From Nocardioides jejuensis (GTDB lineage Bacteria > Actinomycetota > Actinomycetes > Propionibacteriales > Nocardioidaceae): a stretch of DNA of 64,000 bases. How positions within the stretch are numbered: position 1 is the first letter of the stretch; each line of letters begins with the position of its first letter. Both the position numbers and the translations under genes were made by a program. The notes under the pieces are model-generated. The model worked only from the letters and a program-made list of their open reading frames with translations, had not been told where the DNA came from and did not search any database. Positions 34,998 to 44,128 of the stretch are shown here, piece after piece. The stretch spans positions 1-64,000 of the forward strand of contig NZ_SJZJ01000001.1 of assembly GCF_004337475.1 (NCBI RefSeq), written 5' to 3'.

Positions 34998-36208
34998 GAG
35001 CAACCCACCAGGATCTTCAGGAGCGGGCACGAGCTGTGCGACGGGCTGGGCGACGGCGATGTCGTGCCCGGGTCAGGCGCCGTGGTGCCGCCGGCCGACG
35101 GGGCCGGGACACCGGTCGGCGTACCTGTCGGGGAGGGTGCGGTCCGCGGCGTCGCGAGCGGTGCGGTGACGGGATCACCGGACTGGAACGCCGCTCCCCC
35201 GCCGAGCCACATCTGCGCGAGCGAGGAGGTGCTCAGGTCGAGTGTGGCGAAGAGGTTGGCGTAGTCGCCCCGGATGGCGTTGGTCGTCGTCATCGCCGGG
35301 AACGGGATGGTGAAGCCGATCTTCAGCGCATCGACGAGCTGGTCGGAGGAGGCGCCGACGCGGCCGAGCACCGGACGCAGCGACGCCAGGTTGGCTAGGA
35401 GCGCCCGCTCGTTGACCTCGATCACGCGGCCGGCGTCGACACCGAGGCGGCCGGTCGCGCGGATCGCGTCGACGAGCTGGCCGCGTTCGGCGTTGAGGGC
35501 ACGCAGGCCGGGAGTGATCCGGTCGATCGCGCGTCCGATCGTCGCCTGGTCGGCACGCAGGTCCTGCGAGAGCGAGGCCAGCGCGTCGAGCGCGTGGACG
35601 ATGTCGCCCCGGTTGGAGTCGAGCACCTCCAGGAGCTGGTCGAGCTGGTCGACGAGGTCACGGGTCTGCTGGACCCGGCCGTCGAGTGCGGTGCTCAGCT
35701 GACCGGTGATCGTGCTGATCTGCGACAGGCCGCCGTTGTTGAGCAGCAGCGAGGCCGCACCGAGGACGTGCTCGGTCGAGGGGTAGGTGCCGGTCTGGGC
35801 GAGCGGCACCGACGCCCCCTCCGCGAGGTACGCCGTCCGGGCACCGCTGCGGGCGGCGGGCGCCGAGACCTCGACGTACTGCGCGCCGAGCAGCGTCTTC
35901 TGCCCGATCGCGAACCGCGAGTCCTTGGGCAGCTGCTGGTCGTCGGCCAGCCGCAGCGTCACGCGGGCGTGCCAGTCGTCGTCGACCGCGATCTTCGTGA
36001 CCGTGCCGATGGTGACGTTGTCCCGCTGGACGTTGGAGTTGGGGACGAGGTTCTCCACCTTGTCGAAGGTCACCGTGAGCGTGTAGCCGTCGTCGCCGAC
36101 TGCCTTCTGCCCGGGGAACGTGTAGGAGTTGGGCTGCAGGTCGCAGCCCGTCGTCGCGCCGGCCAGCAGGATGGCGCCTGCTGCGACGACAGCGGCCCGG
36201 CGCCTCAC
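34994..36208 (-). CDS. mceE: MceE-position Mce lipoprotein
   Basis: This 404-residue Mce protein has a lipoprotein signal peptide: basic start, hydrophobic stretch and a lipobox ending at C22 (ATTGC). Position five being a lipoprotein is the standard feature of MceE (LprK-type) genes. The MCE domain follows (NLVPNSNVQRDNVTIGTVTKI), then a helical region and a Pro/Ser/Thr-rich linker (roughly residues 345-390) ending in SSCPLLKILVGCS. The GTG start at 36208 overlaps the mceD stop by 4 bases. Confidence 0.93.
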   Translation of the reverse strand: MRRRAAVVAAGAILLAGATTGCDLQPNSYTFPGQKAVGDDGYTLTVTFDKVENLVPNSNVQRDNVTIGTVTKIAVDDDWHARVTLRLADDQQLPKDSRFAIGQKTLLGAQYVEVSAPAARSGARTAYLAEGASVPLAQTGTYPSTEHVLGAASLLLNNGGLSQISTITGQLSTALDGRVQQTRDLVDQLDQLLEVLDSNRGDIVHALDALASLSQDLRADQATIGRAIDRITPGLRALNAERGQLVDAIRATGRLGVDAGRVIEVNERALLANLASLRPVLGRVGASSDQLVDALKIGFTIPFPAMTTTNAIRGDYANLFATLDLSTSSLAQMWLGGGAAFQSGDPVTAPLATPRTAPSPTGTPTGVPAPSAGGTTAPDPGTTSPSPSPSHSSCPLLKILVGCS

Positions 36209-37380
36209 AGGCCACCGCCGAGCTGCTCGAGGAGGCCGGTGACGGCCTTCGTGGTGTCGGGCGAGACGGGCGACGTCCCGCCGGTCAGGGCACCTGCGCC
36301 ACCCGGGATCGCGGTGCCTGCCCGGTCGAGGCCGAGCAGGTTGACGAGCGGAAGCAGGGCGGTGCGGCAGGCCTCCGCCGTACCGCCGGCACCGAGGACG
36401 GCCGAACAGAGCAGCGCGGCGACGCTGTCGACGTTCGCGAGGACGGCGCGGCCGGTGATCGCCTGCCGGTCCACGATGTTGTAGAGCCCCATCAGCGAGT
36501 GCGGCGCCACGTGGAGCACCCCGGCAAGTTCGTCAGCACGGGAGGCGACCGTGCCCGTGAGGGTCGTCGTCGACCGGAGCGCCCGCGTCAGCTCGGCCTG
36601 GTTGGACCCGAGGACGCCAGCAGACGCATGGAGCGCGGTGCGCAGGTCGCGGACGGCGCCGGTGACCTGGGTGCGGTTGTCGCTCAGCACCGTCGAGACA
36701 TGGTCGAGCTCGGTGGTGAACCCACCGACGGCGGCGTCGTGGACCGCGAGGTTCTTGGTGAACACGTCGAGGTCGTGGATCGTGGCGAAGAGGTCGGATC
36801 GACCCGACGCCAGCGAGGCCGCCGCGTCGTGCAGCGCGGCCACGGAGGCGCGCAGCTGCGTGCTGTTGCCGTCGGCGAGGTTGGCCTCGATCGTCGAGAT
36901 CGCCGCGTTGAGCGACCCGCGCTTCCCGGCCTGCGGTCCCAGAGCGGTGCTCAGGTCGGTGAGCTCCTTCTTGACCTCGTCGAACGAGATCGGCACCGCG
37001 GTGCGGTCAGCCGGGATCGTTGCCCCGTCCCCGAGCTCCGGGCCTCCGGTCCAGGCCGGCGCGAGCTGGACGAACCGCCCACTGACCAGGCTCGGGGCCA
37101 CGATCGCGGCATGCGCAGAGGCGGGCACCTTCTCGGAGCCGTCGAGCGTGAACCGCACGTCGACACCACCGTCGCGCGACTTCACCGATTTCACGGTGCC
37201 GACCTTGACGCCGAGGACGCGGACGTCGTCGCCGGCGTACAGGCCGGGTGCGGTGTCGAAGCGGGCGAGGACGGTGCTGTCGCCGGTCGAGCGGAGCACC
37301 AGGACCGTGCCGACGACGAGGGCGAGCACGATGCCGACCAGGAGCCGCGGGCGACGCTGGGCAGCAGAGAGGGAGGCCAT
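36205..37380 (-). CDS. mceD: MceD-position Mce family protein
   Basis: This 391-residue Mce protein has an N-terminal helix (LLVGIVLALVVGTVLVL), the MCE domain (TAPGLYAGDDVRVLGVKVGTV), a long helical segment, and a Gly/Thr-rich C-terminus with a Cys pair (LLCSAVLGAGGTAEACRTALL). The ATG at 37380 overlaps the mceC stop by one base (TGATG), so it is preferred over the GTG one codon earlier. It acts as one subunit of the predicted lipid tube. Confidence 0.92.
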   Translation of the reverse strand: MASLSAAQRRPRLLVGIVLALVVGTVLVLRSTGDSTVLARFDTAPGLYAGDDVRVLGVKVGTVKSVKSRDGGVDVRFTLDGSEKVPASAHAAIVAPSLVSGRFVQLAPAWTGGPELGDGATIPADRTAVPISFDEVKKELTDLSTALGPQAGKRGSLNAAISTIEANLADGNSTQLRASVAALHDAAASLASGRSDLFATIHDLDVFTKNLAVHDAAVGGFTTELDHVSTVLSDNRTQVTGAVRDLRTALHASAGVLGSNQAELTRALRSTTTLTGTVASRADELAGVLHVAPHSLMGLYNIVDRQAITGRAVLANVDSVAALLCSAVLGAGGTAEACRTALLPLVNLLGLDRAGTAIPGGAGALTGGTSPVSPDTTKAVTGLLEQLGGGL

Positions 37381-38351
37381 CACTTGTTCAGTCCTGAGAT
37401 GACGGGAGCGAGCGTCCCGGGCGAGGTGAGGTTCTGGATGTAGGCGTCGAAGAACGGTCCACTGGAGATCGCCTCACCGAACGCCGTCGCGTAGTTGCGC
37501 AGGCCGGTGATGGTCATCTGGAGGTTCTGCTTGTTGCGGTTGAGGAGGGCGACGACCCGGTTGACCTCGGTCAGCGTCGCCGGCAGGACGGCGCCGTTCT
37601 CGCGAGCGACGGCGGTCAGCTGCTGTGACAGCGACCGGGCACTCGAGAGCAGCCCGGTGATCACCTGCTGGCGGGCGTCGAGCTCGGAGAGCAGGTCGTT
37701 GCCCGAGGTGAGCAGACGGGCGATGTCGCGGTCGCGCGAGGCGAGCACCCCGGTGACGTCGCTGGCGTGGGCGAGCAGGTCCTGGAGTGCCTGGTCGTTG
37801 GAGGCAATCGTCGAGGAGACCTTGCGGATGCCGCTCAGCGCCGGGCCGAGCTCCGTGGGCGTGCCCGCGAACGTCGTGGAGACCTGACGAAGCGCCGTCG
37901 ACAGCTGGTCGGTGTCGATCTGCTGCGCCTCGCCGGTGAGCTGGCTGAGCGCCTGCGTGACGTCGTACGGCGAGCCGGTGCGGCTGATCGGAATGGTCGA
38001 GCCCTCGGCGAGATCGCCGCGGCCCCGCGGCTCGAGCCGCACGGCGGCACGGCCCAGGAGCGTGACCGTCACGATGTCGGCGCGGGTGTCGTCGCCGAGC
38101 ACCAGGTCGTGGTCGGAGAGCTTGACGGTGACGACGACCCTGGCCCCGTCGAGGCGGATGTCGGAGACCTTGCCGACGCTGGCACCGGACAGGACGACCT
38201 CGTCGTTCTCCTTGAGGCCGCCGGCCTCGGCGAACTCGATCCGGAGGGTGTCGGTGTTCCGCACCAGCGGCCAGTTCCGGTAGGTCAGCGTCGAGAGGAC
38301 GACGCCGGCGATCAGCAGCGTGCCCACCACGCCGCGCAGGGCGTTCTTCAT
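37380..38351 (-). CDS. mceC: MceC-position Mce family protein
   Basis: This 323-residue Mce protein has an N-terminal helix (GTLLIAGVVLSTLTY), the MCE domain (EAGGLKENDEVVLSGASVGKV) and an extended helical region with many Gln/Leu repeats. It is the shortest of the six and lacks the long C-terminal tail often seen in MceC. The ATG at 38351 overlaps the mceB stop (ATGA); a GTG three codons upstream is less likely. It is a tube subunit. Confidence 0.92.
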   Translation of the reverse strand: MKNALRGVVGTLLIAGVVLSTLTYRNWPLVRNTDTLRIEFAEAGGLKENDEVVLSGASVGKVSDIRLDGARVVVTVKLSDHDLVLGDDTRADIVTVTLLGRAAVRLEPRGRGDLAEGSTIPISRTGSPYDVTQALSQLTGEAQQIDTDQLSTALRQVSTTFAGTPTELGPALSGIRKVSSTIASNDQALQDLLAHASDVTGVLASRDRDIARLLTSGNDLLSELDARQQVITGLLSSARSLSQQLTAVARENGAVLPATLTEVNRVVALLNRNKQNLQMTITGLRNYATAFGEAISSGPFFDAYIQNLTSPGTLAPVISGLNK

Positions 38352-39376
38352 CGCTGGCACCTCGCCGCCTGGCTACGGATGTACGGCCCGGACGACGCGC
38401 CGCCGTCACGGGTGAACTGCAGCCGGATCCCGCACAGGAAGAAGTTGAAGAACGCGCCGTAGGAGGCGGTGTCCTGGATCTTCGCGTAGTGCTTCGGCCA
38501 CTGGGTGAGCAGCGCCTGGAGCGCGTTGGCGTGCTGGTTGAGACCGTGGGCGGAGGCCCGCAGACCGTCGAGCGTCGGCGTGAGGTCGCCGCGTGACCGG
38601 GCCAGCAGATCGGCGCCCGAGCGGGCCATCGTGCTGATCTGGCCGGCGGCGTCGAGGACCTGGCTGTCCTGCTTCTCCAGTCCCCCGACGAGGTCGCTCA
38701 GCTGGGTCACGAGCTGGCCCAGGCCGTCCTTGCGGTCAGCGACCTCGCCGAGCACGGAGTTCAGGTTGGTGACCACCTGGGTGATCAGGACCGACCGGTC
38801 GCCGAGCGTCGAGGTGAAGGAGCCGACCGACGAGACGAGGTGGTCGACCGCGCTCTGCTGCCCCTGGAGGACGTCGACGAGCTGGCCGGAGAGCTGGTTG
38901 ATCTGTGCCGGGTCGAGCCCGGCGAAGAGTGGCTTGAAGCCGTTGAGCAGTGCGTCCAGGTCGACCGCGGGGGCGGTCCGGGCGAGAGCGATCGTGCCGC
39001 CGGGGGCGAGCGGTGGCGCGGACGCCGCACCGCGGTCGAGCTCGAGCAGCCGGTCACCGATCAGGTTGCGGTAGCGCACGACGGCCGAGGTCGCCATGCT
39101 GAGCCGCAGCGCGTGGTCGACGTCGAATCCCACCAGGACGGTCGCGTCCTTCTGGACGTCGATCGCCGTGACCCGGCCGACCGAGACGCCGGCGACGCGG
39201 ACCTGGTCCCCGACCTGCAGCCCGGACACGTCAGCAAAGCGCGCCTGGTAGTCCGCCTTCTCCCCCGCCTGCATGTCACCGGTGACAGCCGCGAGCCAGA
39301 CGGTGACGAACACGGCGAACGCCATGAACACCGCGAGCTTGGTGAGGTCGCGGGCCTCCTGCTTGCGCACACTCAT
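38348..39376 (-). CDS. mceB: MceB-position Mce family protein
   Basis: This 342-residue Mce protein has an N-terminal helix (LAVFMAFAVFVTVWLAAVTG), the MCE domain (DVSGLQVGDQVRVAGVSVGRV), the MceB-type segment ALLNGFKPLFAGLDPAQINQ followed by LVDVLQGQ, and a C-terminus with NFFLCGIRLQF. The orphan gene at 21.8-22.8 kb shares these landmarks. The ATG at 39376 overlaps the mceA stop by 4 bases; the open frame to 39517 is a shadow of mceA. Confidence 0.93.
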   Translation of the reverse strand: MSVRKQEARDLTKLAVFMAFAVFVTVWLAAVTGDMQAGEKADYQARFADVSGLQVGDQVRVAGVSVGRVTAIDVQKDATVLVGFDVDHALRLSMATSAVVRYRNLIGDRLLELDRGAASAPPLAPGGTIALARTAPAVDLDALLNGFKPLFAGLDPAQINQLSGQLVDVLQGQQSAVDHLVSSVGSFTSTLGDRSVLITQVVTNLNSVLGEVADRKDGLGQLVTQLSDLVGGLEKQDSQVLDAAGQISTMARSGADLLARSRGDLTPTLDGLRASAHGLNQHANALQALLTQWPKHYAKIQDTASYGAFFNFFLCGIRLQFTRDGGASSGPYIRSQAARCQR

Positions 39377-40548
39377 CGTCCGGTCACCAGTCCTGCAAGG
39401 GCTCCGAAGAGCGTGGTCGAGACGTCCTGCTGCGGCGTGGTCGCCGGTCCGGCGTGCGGGTTGGCACCCGAGACGAACGTCGGGCTCGGCTGACGGGCTT
39501 CGTCGCCGTCGACCCACGGCAGGCCGTAGCAGCCGGGGCCGCGGTGATCGCCGACGACCGGGAGGTTCCGCGGGTAGCGGTACGGCTCGGCGCCGGGCTG
39601 GATCCGGGTGATCGTGGTGACGCCCGGGTTGGTGCCGCCGACAGCGTTCTCGGCGAGCTTGTTGGCGCCGGCGAGGCCGCCGACGAGGCAGGGCAGCTCG
39701 GGTGAGTAGCGGTCGAGCAGCGCAGTCACCGGCGCGAGCAGCATCAGGCTGGAGCGCAGTCCGGACTCCGCCCCGCGGACCAGCAGTCGCGTGGCGTCAC
39801 TGAAGGCGCGCAGCTCGCGGGTCGAGGCATGGAGGGCGCCCTGCTTCGCGACGAGGGTGTCGCTCGTCCGCGTCAGGTTGCGGAAGACCCGCAGGAAGTC
39901 GGGTGTCGCCTTGTCGTAGCCGGCGATCACGTCGTCGCCGCGGCGTACGTCGGAGGCCAGGGTGTCGAGCGAGGGCCGCAGCGAGGACAGGTAGCGGTCG
40001 GACTGGTCGATGAGCATGCCGATCCGCTGGCCGCGCTGGTCGACCGCACCCGCGACCGCGGTCAGCGCGTTGTTGACCTGGTCGGGCTGGGCCGCATCGA
40101 GGACGTCGGTCAGGTGGGTGAACGCCTCGTCGACCTCGACGGTCACGTGGTCGGCGGCGATCTGCTGCGACGGCGCGATCGTGCCCGTGCCGTGACCCGT
40201 GGGGGTGAGCTGCACGTAGCGCGCACCGAACGCCGTCGGCGGGACGAGCTGGGCGGTCAGGCCGCGCGGCACCTTGGCGACGGCGTCCTTGTCGATGGCG
40301 AGTCCGATCTCGACGTCGCCGTCGCGGGCCGTGATGGAGCGGACGGTGCCCACCTGGACGCCGCGGTACTTCACCGGAGCACCGGTGTCCATCGTCAGGC
40401 CGGCGCGGTCGGCCGCCACCGTGACCGGGATGGTGTCGCGGAAGGCGCCGCGGTACTGGAGCACGGCAGCCGTGATCACGAGGCCGAGCAGGAGGATGAA
40501 GGTCACTCCGAGACGGAGCTGACGGTCGATGAGACGCACTGAGGTCAC
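39373..40548 (-). CDS. mceA: MceA-position Mce family protein
   Basis: This 391-residue Mce protein is the first of the six. It has an N-terminal helix (LGVTFILLLGLVITAAVL), the MCE domain (DRAGLTMDTGAPVKYRGVQV), a helical region, and a C-terminal tail with Cys residues (LPCLVGGLAGANKLAENAV, GPGCYGLPW). The GTG at 40548 overlaps the yrbEB stop by 4 bases (GTGA); a GTG at 40539 would be the alternative. It probably contacts the YrbE permease at the membrane. Confidence 0.92.
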   Translation of the reverse strand: MTSVRLIDRQLRLGVTFILLLGLVITAAVLQYRGAFRDTIPVTVAADRAGLTMDTGAPVKYRGVQVGTVRSITARDGDVEIGLAIDKDAVAKVPRGLTAQLVPPTAFGARYVQLTPTGHGTGTIAPSQQIAADHVTVEVDEAFTHLTDVLDAAQPDQVNNALTAVAGAVDQRGQRIGMLIDQSDRYLSSLRPSLDTLASDVRRGDDVIAGYDKATPDFLRVFRNLTRTSDTLVAKQGALHASTRELRAFSDATRLLVRGAESGLRSSLMLLAPVTALLDRYSPELPCLVGGLAGANKLAENAVGGTNPGVTTITRIQPGAEPYRYPRNLPVVGDHRGPGCYGLPWVDGDEARQPSPTFVSGANPHAGPATTPQQDVSTTLFGALAGLVTGR

Positions 40549-41390
40549 CCCGAGATGTGGACCGACGGACCGCCCCAGATGGCGATGCCGAAGATCAGGT
40601 CGACGAACATGGTGGCGATCAGCGCCGTACGCACGGCCGCGCCGACGGCCCTGCCGACACCGGCCGGACCACCGCTCGCGTGGAAGCCGTGGAAGCAGCA
40701 GACCGAGACGACGACGAGCGCCATCACGAGCACCTTCACCATCGCCAGGAAGAGGTCTCCGGGGATCAGGAAGGTGTCGAAGTAGTGCTGGTAGTTGCCG
40801 CTCGGCTGGCCGTAGCCGACGGTCACGACGAGCCGGGTCGCTAGCCAGCACATGATCACCGCGATGCAGAAGAGCGGGACGACGGCGATCAGGCCGGCGA
40901 TGATCCGCGTGGTCACCAGGAACGGCACCGGGTGCACGGCCATGACCTCGAGGGCGTCGATCTCCTCGCTGACGCGCATCGCACCGATCTGCGCGGTGAA
41001 GCCCGCACCGACCGTCGCGGTGAGCGCGATGCCGGCGATGATCGGGGCCACCTCACGGGTGTTGAAGTACGCCGAGAAGAAGCCCGACAACGCGCCGACA
41101 CCGATGTTGTCGAAGGACGTGTACGCCTGCAGCCCGACCTCGATCCCGGAGGCCGCGGTGAGGAAGCCGATGACCAGGACGGTGCCGCCGATCAGCGCCA
41201 GAGCACCCGAGCCGAGGCTGACCTCGGCGAGCAGGCGCACGATCTCTCCCCGGTAGCGGTGCAGCGTCCGCGGGAAGTGGCTGAACGCCTCGAGGTGGAA
41301 GGCCAGCTGCCGGCCCAGCTCACGCAGCCGGGTGCCGGGCACAGCGGCGGCGCGGGCCAGCGCCGACGGCGTGCGTTCGGTGGTGCTCAC
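40545..41390 (-). CDS. yrbEB: YrbE/MlaE-family permease subunit B
   Basis: This 281-residue permease is of the MlaE/YrbE type: a soluble amphipathic N-terminus (RLRELGRQLAFHLEAFSHFP) then several hydrophobic helices with the family segment EVAPIIAGIALTATVGAGFT, followed by AQIGAMRVSEEIDALEVM. Two such permeases form the membrane channel of an Mce transporter, driven by a separate MceG ATPase, which is not encoded in the window. The GTG start directly abuts the yrbEA stop (no gap) and the gene overlaps mceA by 4 bases. Confidence 0.95.
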   Translation of the reverse strand: MSTTERTPSALARAAAVPGTRLRELGRQLAFHLEAFSHFPRTLHRYRGEIVRLLAEVSLGSGALALIGGTVLVIGFLTAASGIEVGLQAYTSFDNIGVGALSGFFSAYFNTREVAPIIAGIALTATVGAGFTAQIGAMRVSEEIDALEVMAVHPVPFLVTTRIIAGLIAVVPLFCIAVIMCWLATRLVVTVGYGQPSGNYQHYFDTFLIPGDLFLAMVKVLVMALVVVSVCCFHGFHASGGPAGVGRAVGAAVRTALIATMFVDLIFGIAIWGGPSVHISG

Positions 41391-42230
41391 TCAGGCTCCC
41401 AGCTTGATCGTGAGGAAGACGGTGGAGATGACGCTGTTGGCCGCGAAGAGCAACATGAAGGCGAAGACGACGGTCTGGTTCACCGCGTCGCCGACGCCCT
41501 TCGGGCCGCCCTTGGCGTTGAGGCCGAGGTAGCAGGCGGTGAGCCCGGCGAGCATGCCGAAGACGCCGGCCTTGAGCTCGGAGGCGAGGAAGTCGGGCAG
41601 GCCGACAAGGAGCGTCAGATTGGAGACGTAGAGCCCCGGCGTCGCGTGCTGGAGCACGACCGAGAAGAAGTAGCCACCGACCAGGCCGACCACGGTGACC
41701 ACGCCGTTGAGGGCGACTCCAACGAGCGTCGAGGCCACCACGCGGGGCACGACGAGGCGCTGAATCGGGTCGATGCCGAGGGTCTTCATCGCGTCGATCT
41801 CCTCGCGGATCGTCCGCGAGCCGAGGTCGGCACAGATCGCCGTGGCGCCCGCGCCCGCGACGACCAGCACGCTGACGATCGGGCCGATCTCACGCACGAC
41901 GGCGACCGCTGCGCCGGCGCCGGCGAGGTCGACCGCGCCGATCTGGATGAGCAGCTGGTTGACCTGGAAGATGATGATCACGCAGAACGGGATCGAGACC
42001 AGCAGCGCCGGCCCGAACGACACCGTGATCACGAACCACGCCTGCGAGACGAACTCGCGGAACCGGAAGCGCGTCGTGAACATCTTCCGGAACGTGTCGA
42101 CCACGAAGGCGTAGAAGCTGCCGATGGCGCTGAGCGCCACGAAGGGCACGCTGCTCTCGAGCGCTTCCCGGGCGACCTTCTGGCTCGCCGGCGACATCCC
42201 GGTCAGCCCGGGCTTCGCGTCGGTCTTCAC
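41391..42230 (-). CDS. yrbEA: YrbE/MlaE-family permease subunit A
   Basis: This 279-residue permease is paired with the next gene. It has the family block AVVREIGPIVSVLVVAGAGA followed by TAICADLGSRTIREEIDAMKTLGIDP, and C-terminal helices ending NSVISTVFLTIKLGA. The GTG start at 42230 overlaps the stop of the GMC oxidoreductase gene by 4 bases; the much longer open frame upstream is a shadow of that gene. Together with YrbEB it forms the inner-membrane core of the lipid importer. Confidence 0.95.
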   Translation of the reverse strand: MKTDAKPGLTGMSPASQKVAREALESSVPFVALSAIGSFYAFVVDTFRKMFTTRFRFREFVSQAWFVITVSFGPALLVSIPFCVIIIFQVNQLLIQIGAVDLAGAGAAVAVVREIGPIVSVLVVAGAGATAICADLGSRTIREEIDAMKTLGIDPIQRLVVPRVVASTLVGVALNGVVTVVGLVGGYFFSVVLQHATPGLYVSNLTLLVGLPDFLASELKAGVFGMLAGLTACYLGLNAKGGPKGVGDAVNQTVVFAFMLLFAANSVISTVFLTIKLGA

Positions 42231-44017
42231 GCACGGACCTCGCGGTCGGTGCTGCGGATCTCGACGATCGGCAGGCGCAGCGCCGCCGGCGCCGTGGGAG
42301 GTACGACGGGAGCGCGCGGCGCCACGGCGGGCACGCGGACGTACGTCGTGCCGGGCGCCGGGCGCTGGTCGACCTCGCCCTTGTTGGGCCACATCGATGC
42401 GGCGCGCTCGGCCTGGGCGGTGATGGTCAGCGACGGGTTCACGCCGAGGTTCGCCGAGATGGCGGCACCGTCGACGACGTACAGGTCGGGGTGGCCGAAG
42501 ACCCGGTGGTAGGCGTCGATGACGCCGTCCTCCGGCGTCGCGCCGATGACCGCGCCGCCGAGGAAGTGCGCCGTCATCGGGATGTCGAAGATCTCCCCCG
42601 TGCTGCCGTACGCCGCTCCCCCGATCTCCTCGGCCATCAGCCGGGTCGCCTCGTTGGCGGCCGGGATCCAGGTGGGGTTGGGCTCGCCGTGGCCCTGGCG
42701 GGAGGAGAGCTTGAGCCGACCCCGCCAGGTCTTCTTGCCGAAGACCGTGATCGAGTTGTCGTGGGTCTGCATGACCAGCGCGATGATCGTGCGGTTCGAC
42801 CAGTCCTTGATGCCGAGGTAGAGCGCCAGGAAGTTCAGCGGGTGGCGCAGCACCGCGAGCAGCCAGCGCAGCGGTCGCGGCAGCCGGCCGCCGCCGTTGG
42901 TCATGACCGTCTGCAGGAAGGACATCGAGTTCGAGCCCTGGCCGTAGCGGACCGGCTCGATGTGGGTCCGCTCGTCCGGGTGGATCGAGGAGGTGATCGC
43001 GACGCCGTGGTGGAAGTCGGCGTCCTTGCGCTTGCTCAGCTTCAGGCTGGCGCTGCAGATCGACTCCGAGTTGGTGCGCGTGAGGTGGCCGAGGCGGTCG
43101 GAGAGGTGAGGGAGCGCCCCCGAGGCCTTCATCTGGTGCAGCAGCTCCTGGGTGCCCCAGGTGCCGGCTGCCATCACGACGTGCTGGGCGGTGAGGGTGC
43201 GGTGGTGGCGCTGTCCGCGACGTCCGGTCGGGCGGACCTCGACGGCGTACCCACCCTCGGGTCGAGGCGCGACCCGGGTGACCGTGGTCAGCGGCAGCAC
43301 CTCGGCGCCGGCCTTCTCGGCGAGGTGGAGGTAGTTCTTCACCAGGGTGTTCTTGGCGTTGTGGCGGCAGCCGACCATGCACTCGCCGCACTCCAGGCAG
43401 CCGTTGCGGTCCGGCCCTTCACCACCGAAGAACGGGTCCGGGACGAGGGCGCCGGGCTCCTTCGCACCGTCGCGGCCGAAGAAGACGCCCACCGGAGCGG
43501 CGTGGTAGCTCTCCCCCACGCCCATCTTCGTGGCGACCTTCTGCAGCACCTCGTCGGCGGCGGTCACGGTCGGGTTGAGGGTGACGCCGAGCATCCGCTT
43601 CGCCTGGTCGTAGTGCGGCGCCAGCTCCTGCTTCCAGTCCGCGATGCCGGCCCACTGCTGGTCCTGGAAGAACGCGTCGGTCTGCGGCTCGTAGAGGGTG
43701 TTGGCGTAGACCAGCGATCCACCGCCGACGCCCGCACCGGCGAGCACGACGACGTTCTTGAGAACCCGGATCCGCTGGATGCCGTAGCAGCCCAGGCGCG
43801 GCGCCCAGTAGAAGCGCTTCACGTCCCAGTTGGTCTTCGCGAAGTCGTCGTCGGCGAACCGGCGACCGGCCTCGAGTACGCCGACGCGGTAGCCCTTCTC
43901 GGTCAGCCGCAGCGCGGTCACCGACCCACCGAAACCGGATCCCACCACGAGGACGTCGTAGTCGACGGGCGCTGCACCCACGGTGACCTTCTCCCTGCTC
44001 TCTGTGGCGGTCGCCAC
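42227..44017 (-). CDS. GMC-family (cholesterol-oxidase-like) FAD oxidoreductase
   Basis: This 596-residue FAD enzyme has the N-terminal dinucleotide motif GSGFGG at residues 26-31, GAGVGGGSLVYANTLYEP, a four-cysteine cluster in GCLECGECMVGCRHNAKNT, and a C-terminal substrate/FAD region (DGAAISANLGVNPSLTITA). These features are those of the ChoD group of GMC oxidoreductases, which oxidise sterols or related lipids, though direct activity is disputed for some members. It is the first gene of the mce operon and its stop overlaps the yrbEA GTG start, which suggests a substrate imported by this Mce system. The start is GTG at 44017. There is no Tat or Sec signal, so it is probably cytoplasmic. Confidence 0.88.
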   Translation of the reverse strand: MATATESREKVTVGAAPVDYDVLVVGSGFGGSVTALRLTEKGYRVGVLEAGRRFADDDFAKTNWDVKRFYWAPRLGCYGIQRIRVLKNVVVLAGAGVGGGSLVYANTLYEPQTDAFFQDQQWAGIADWKQELAPHYDQAKRMLGVTLNPTVTAADEVLQKVATKMGVGESYHAAPVGVFFGRDGAKEPGALVPDPFFGGEGPDRNGCLECGECMVGCRHNAKNTLVKNYLHLAEKAGAEVLPLTTVTRVAPRPEGGYAVEVRPTGRRGQRHHRTLTAQHVVMAAGTWGTQELLHQMKASGALPHLSDRLGHLTRTNSESICSASLKLSKRKDADFHHGVAITSSIHPDERTHIEPVRYGQGSNSMSFLQTVMTNGGGRLPRPLRWLLAVLRHPLNFLALYLGIKDWSNRTIIALVMQTHDNSITVFGKKTWRGRLKLSSRQGHGEPNPTWIPAANEATRLMAEEIGGAAYGSTGEIFDIPMTAHFLGGAVIGATPEDGVIDAYHRVFGHPDLYVVDGAAISANLGVNPSLTITAQAERAASMWPNKGEVDQRPAPGTTYVRVPAVAPRAPVVPPTAPAALRLPIVEIRSTDREVRA

Positions 44018-44128
44018 AACCAGAACAGGACGTTTTCACAATCCCGGGAGTGCCTTCTCGGCCCCGATCGCCAAGATCCGCCCCCGGTCTTGTACATCTG
44101 ACCAATCGCTGCGCGATACGGTCTGAGC

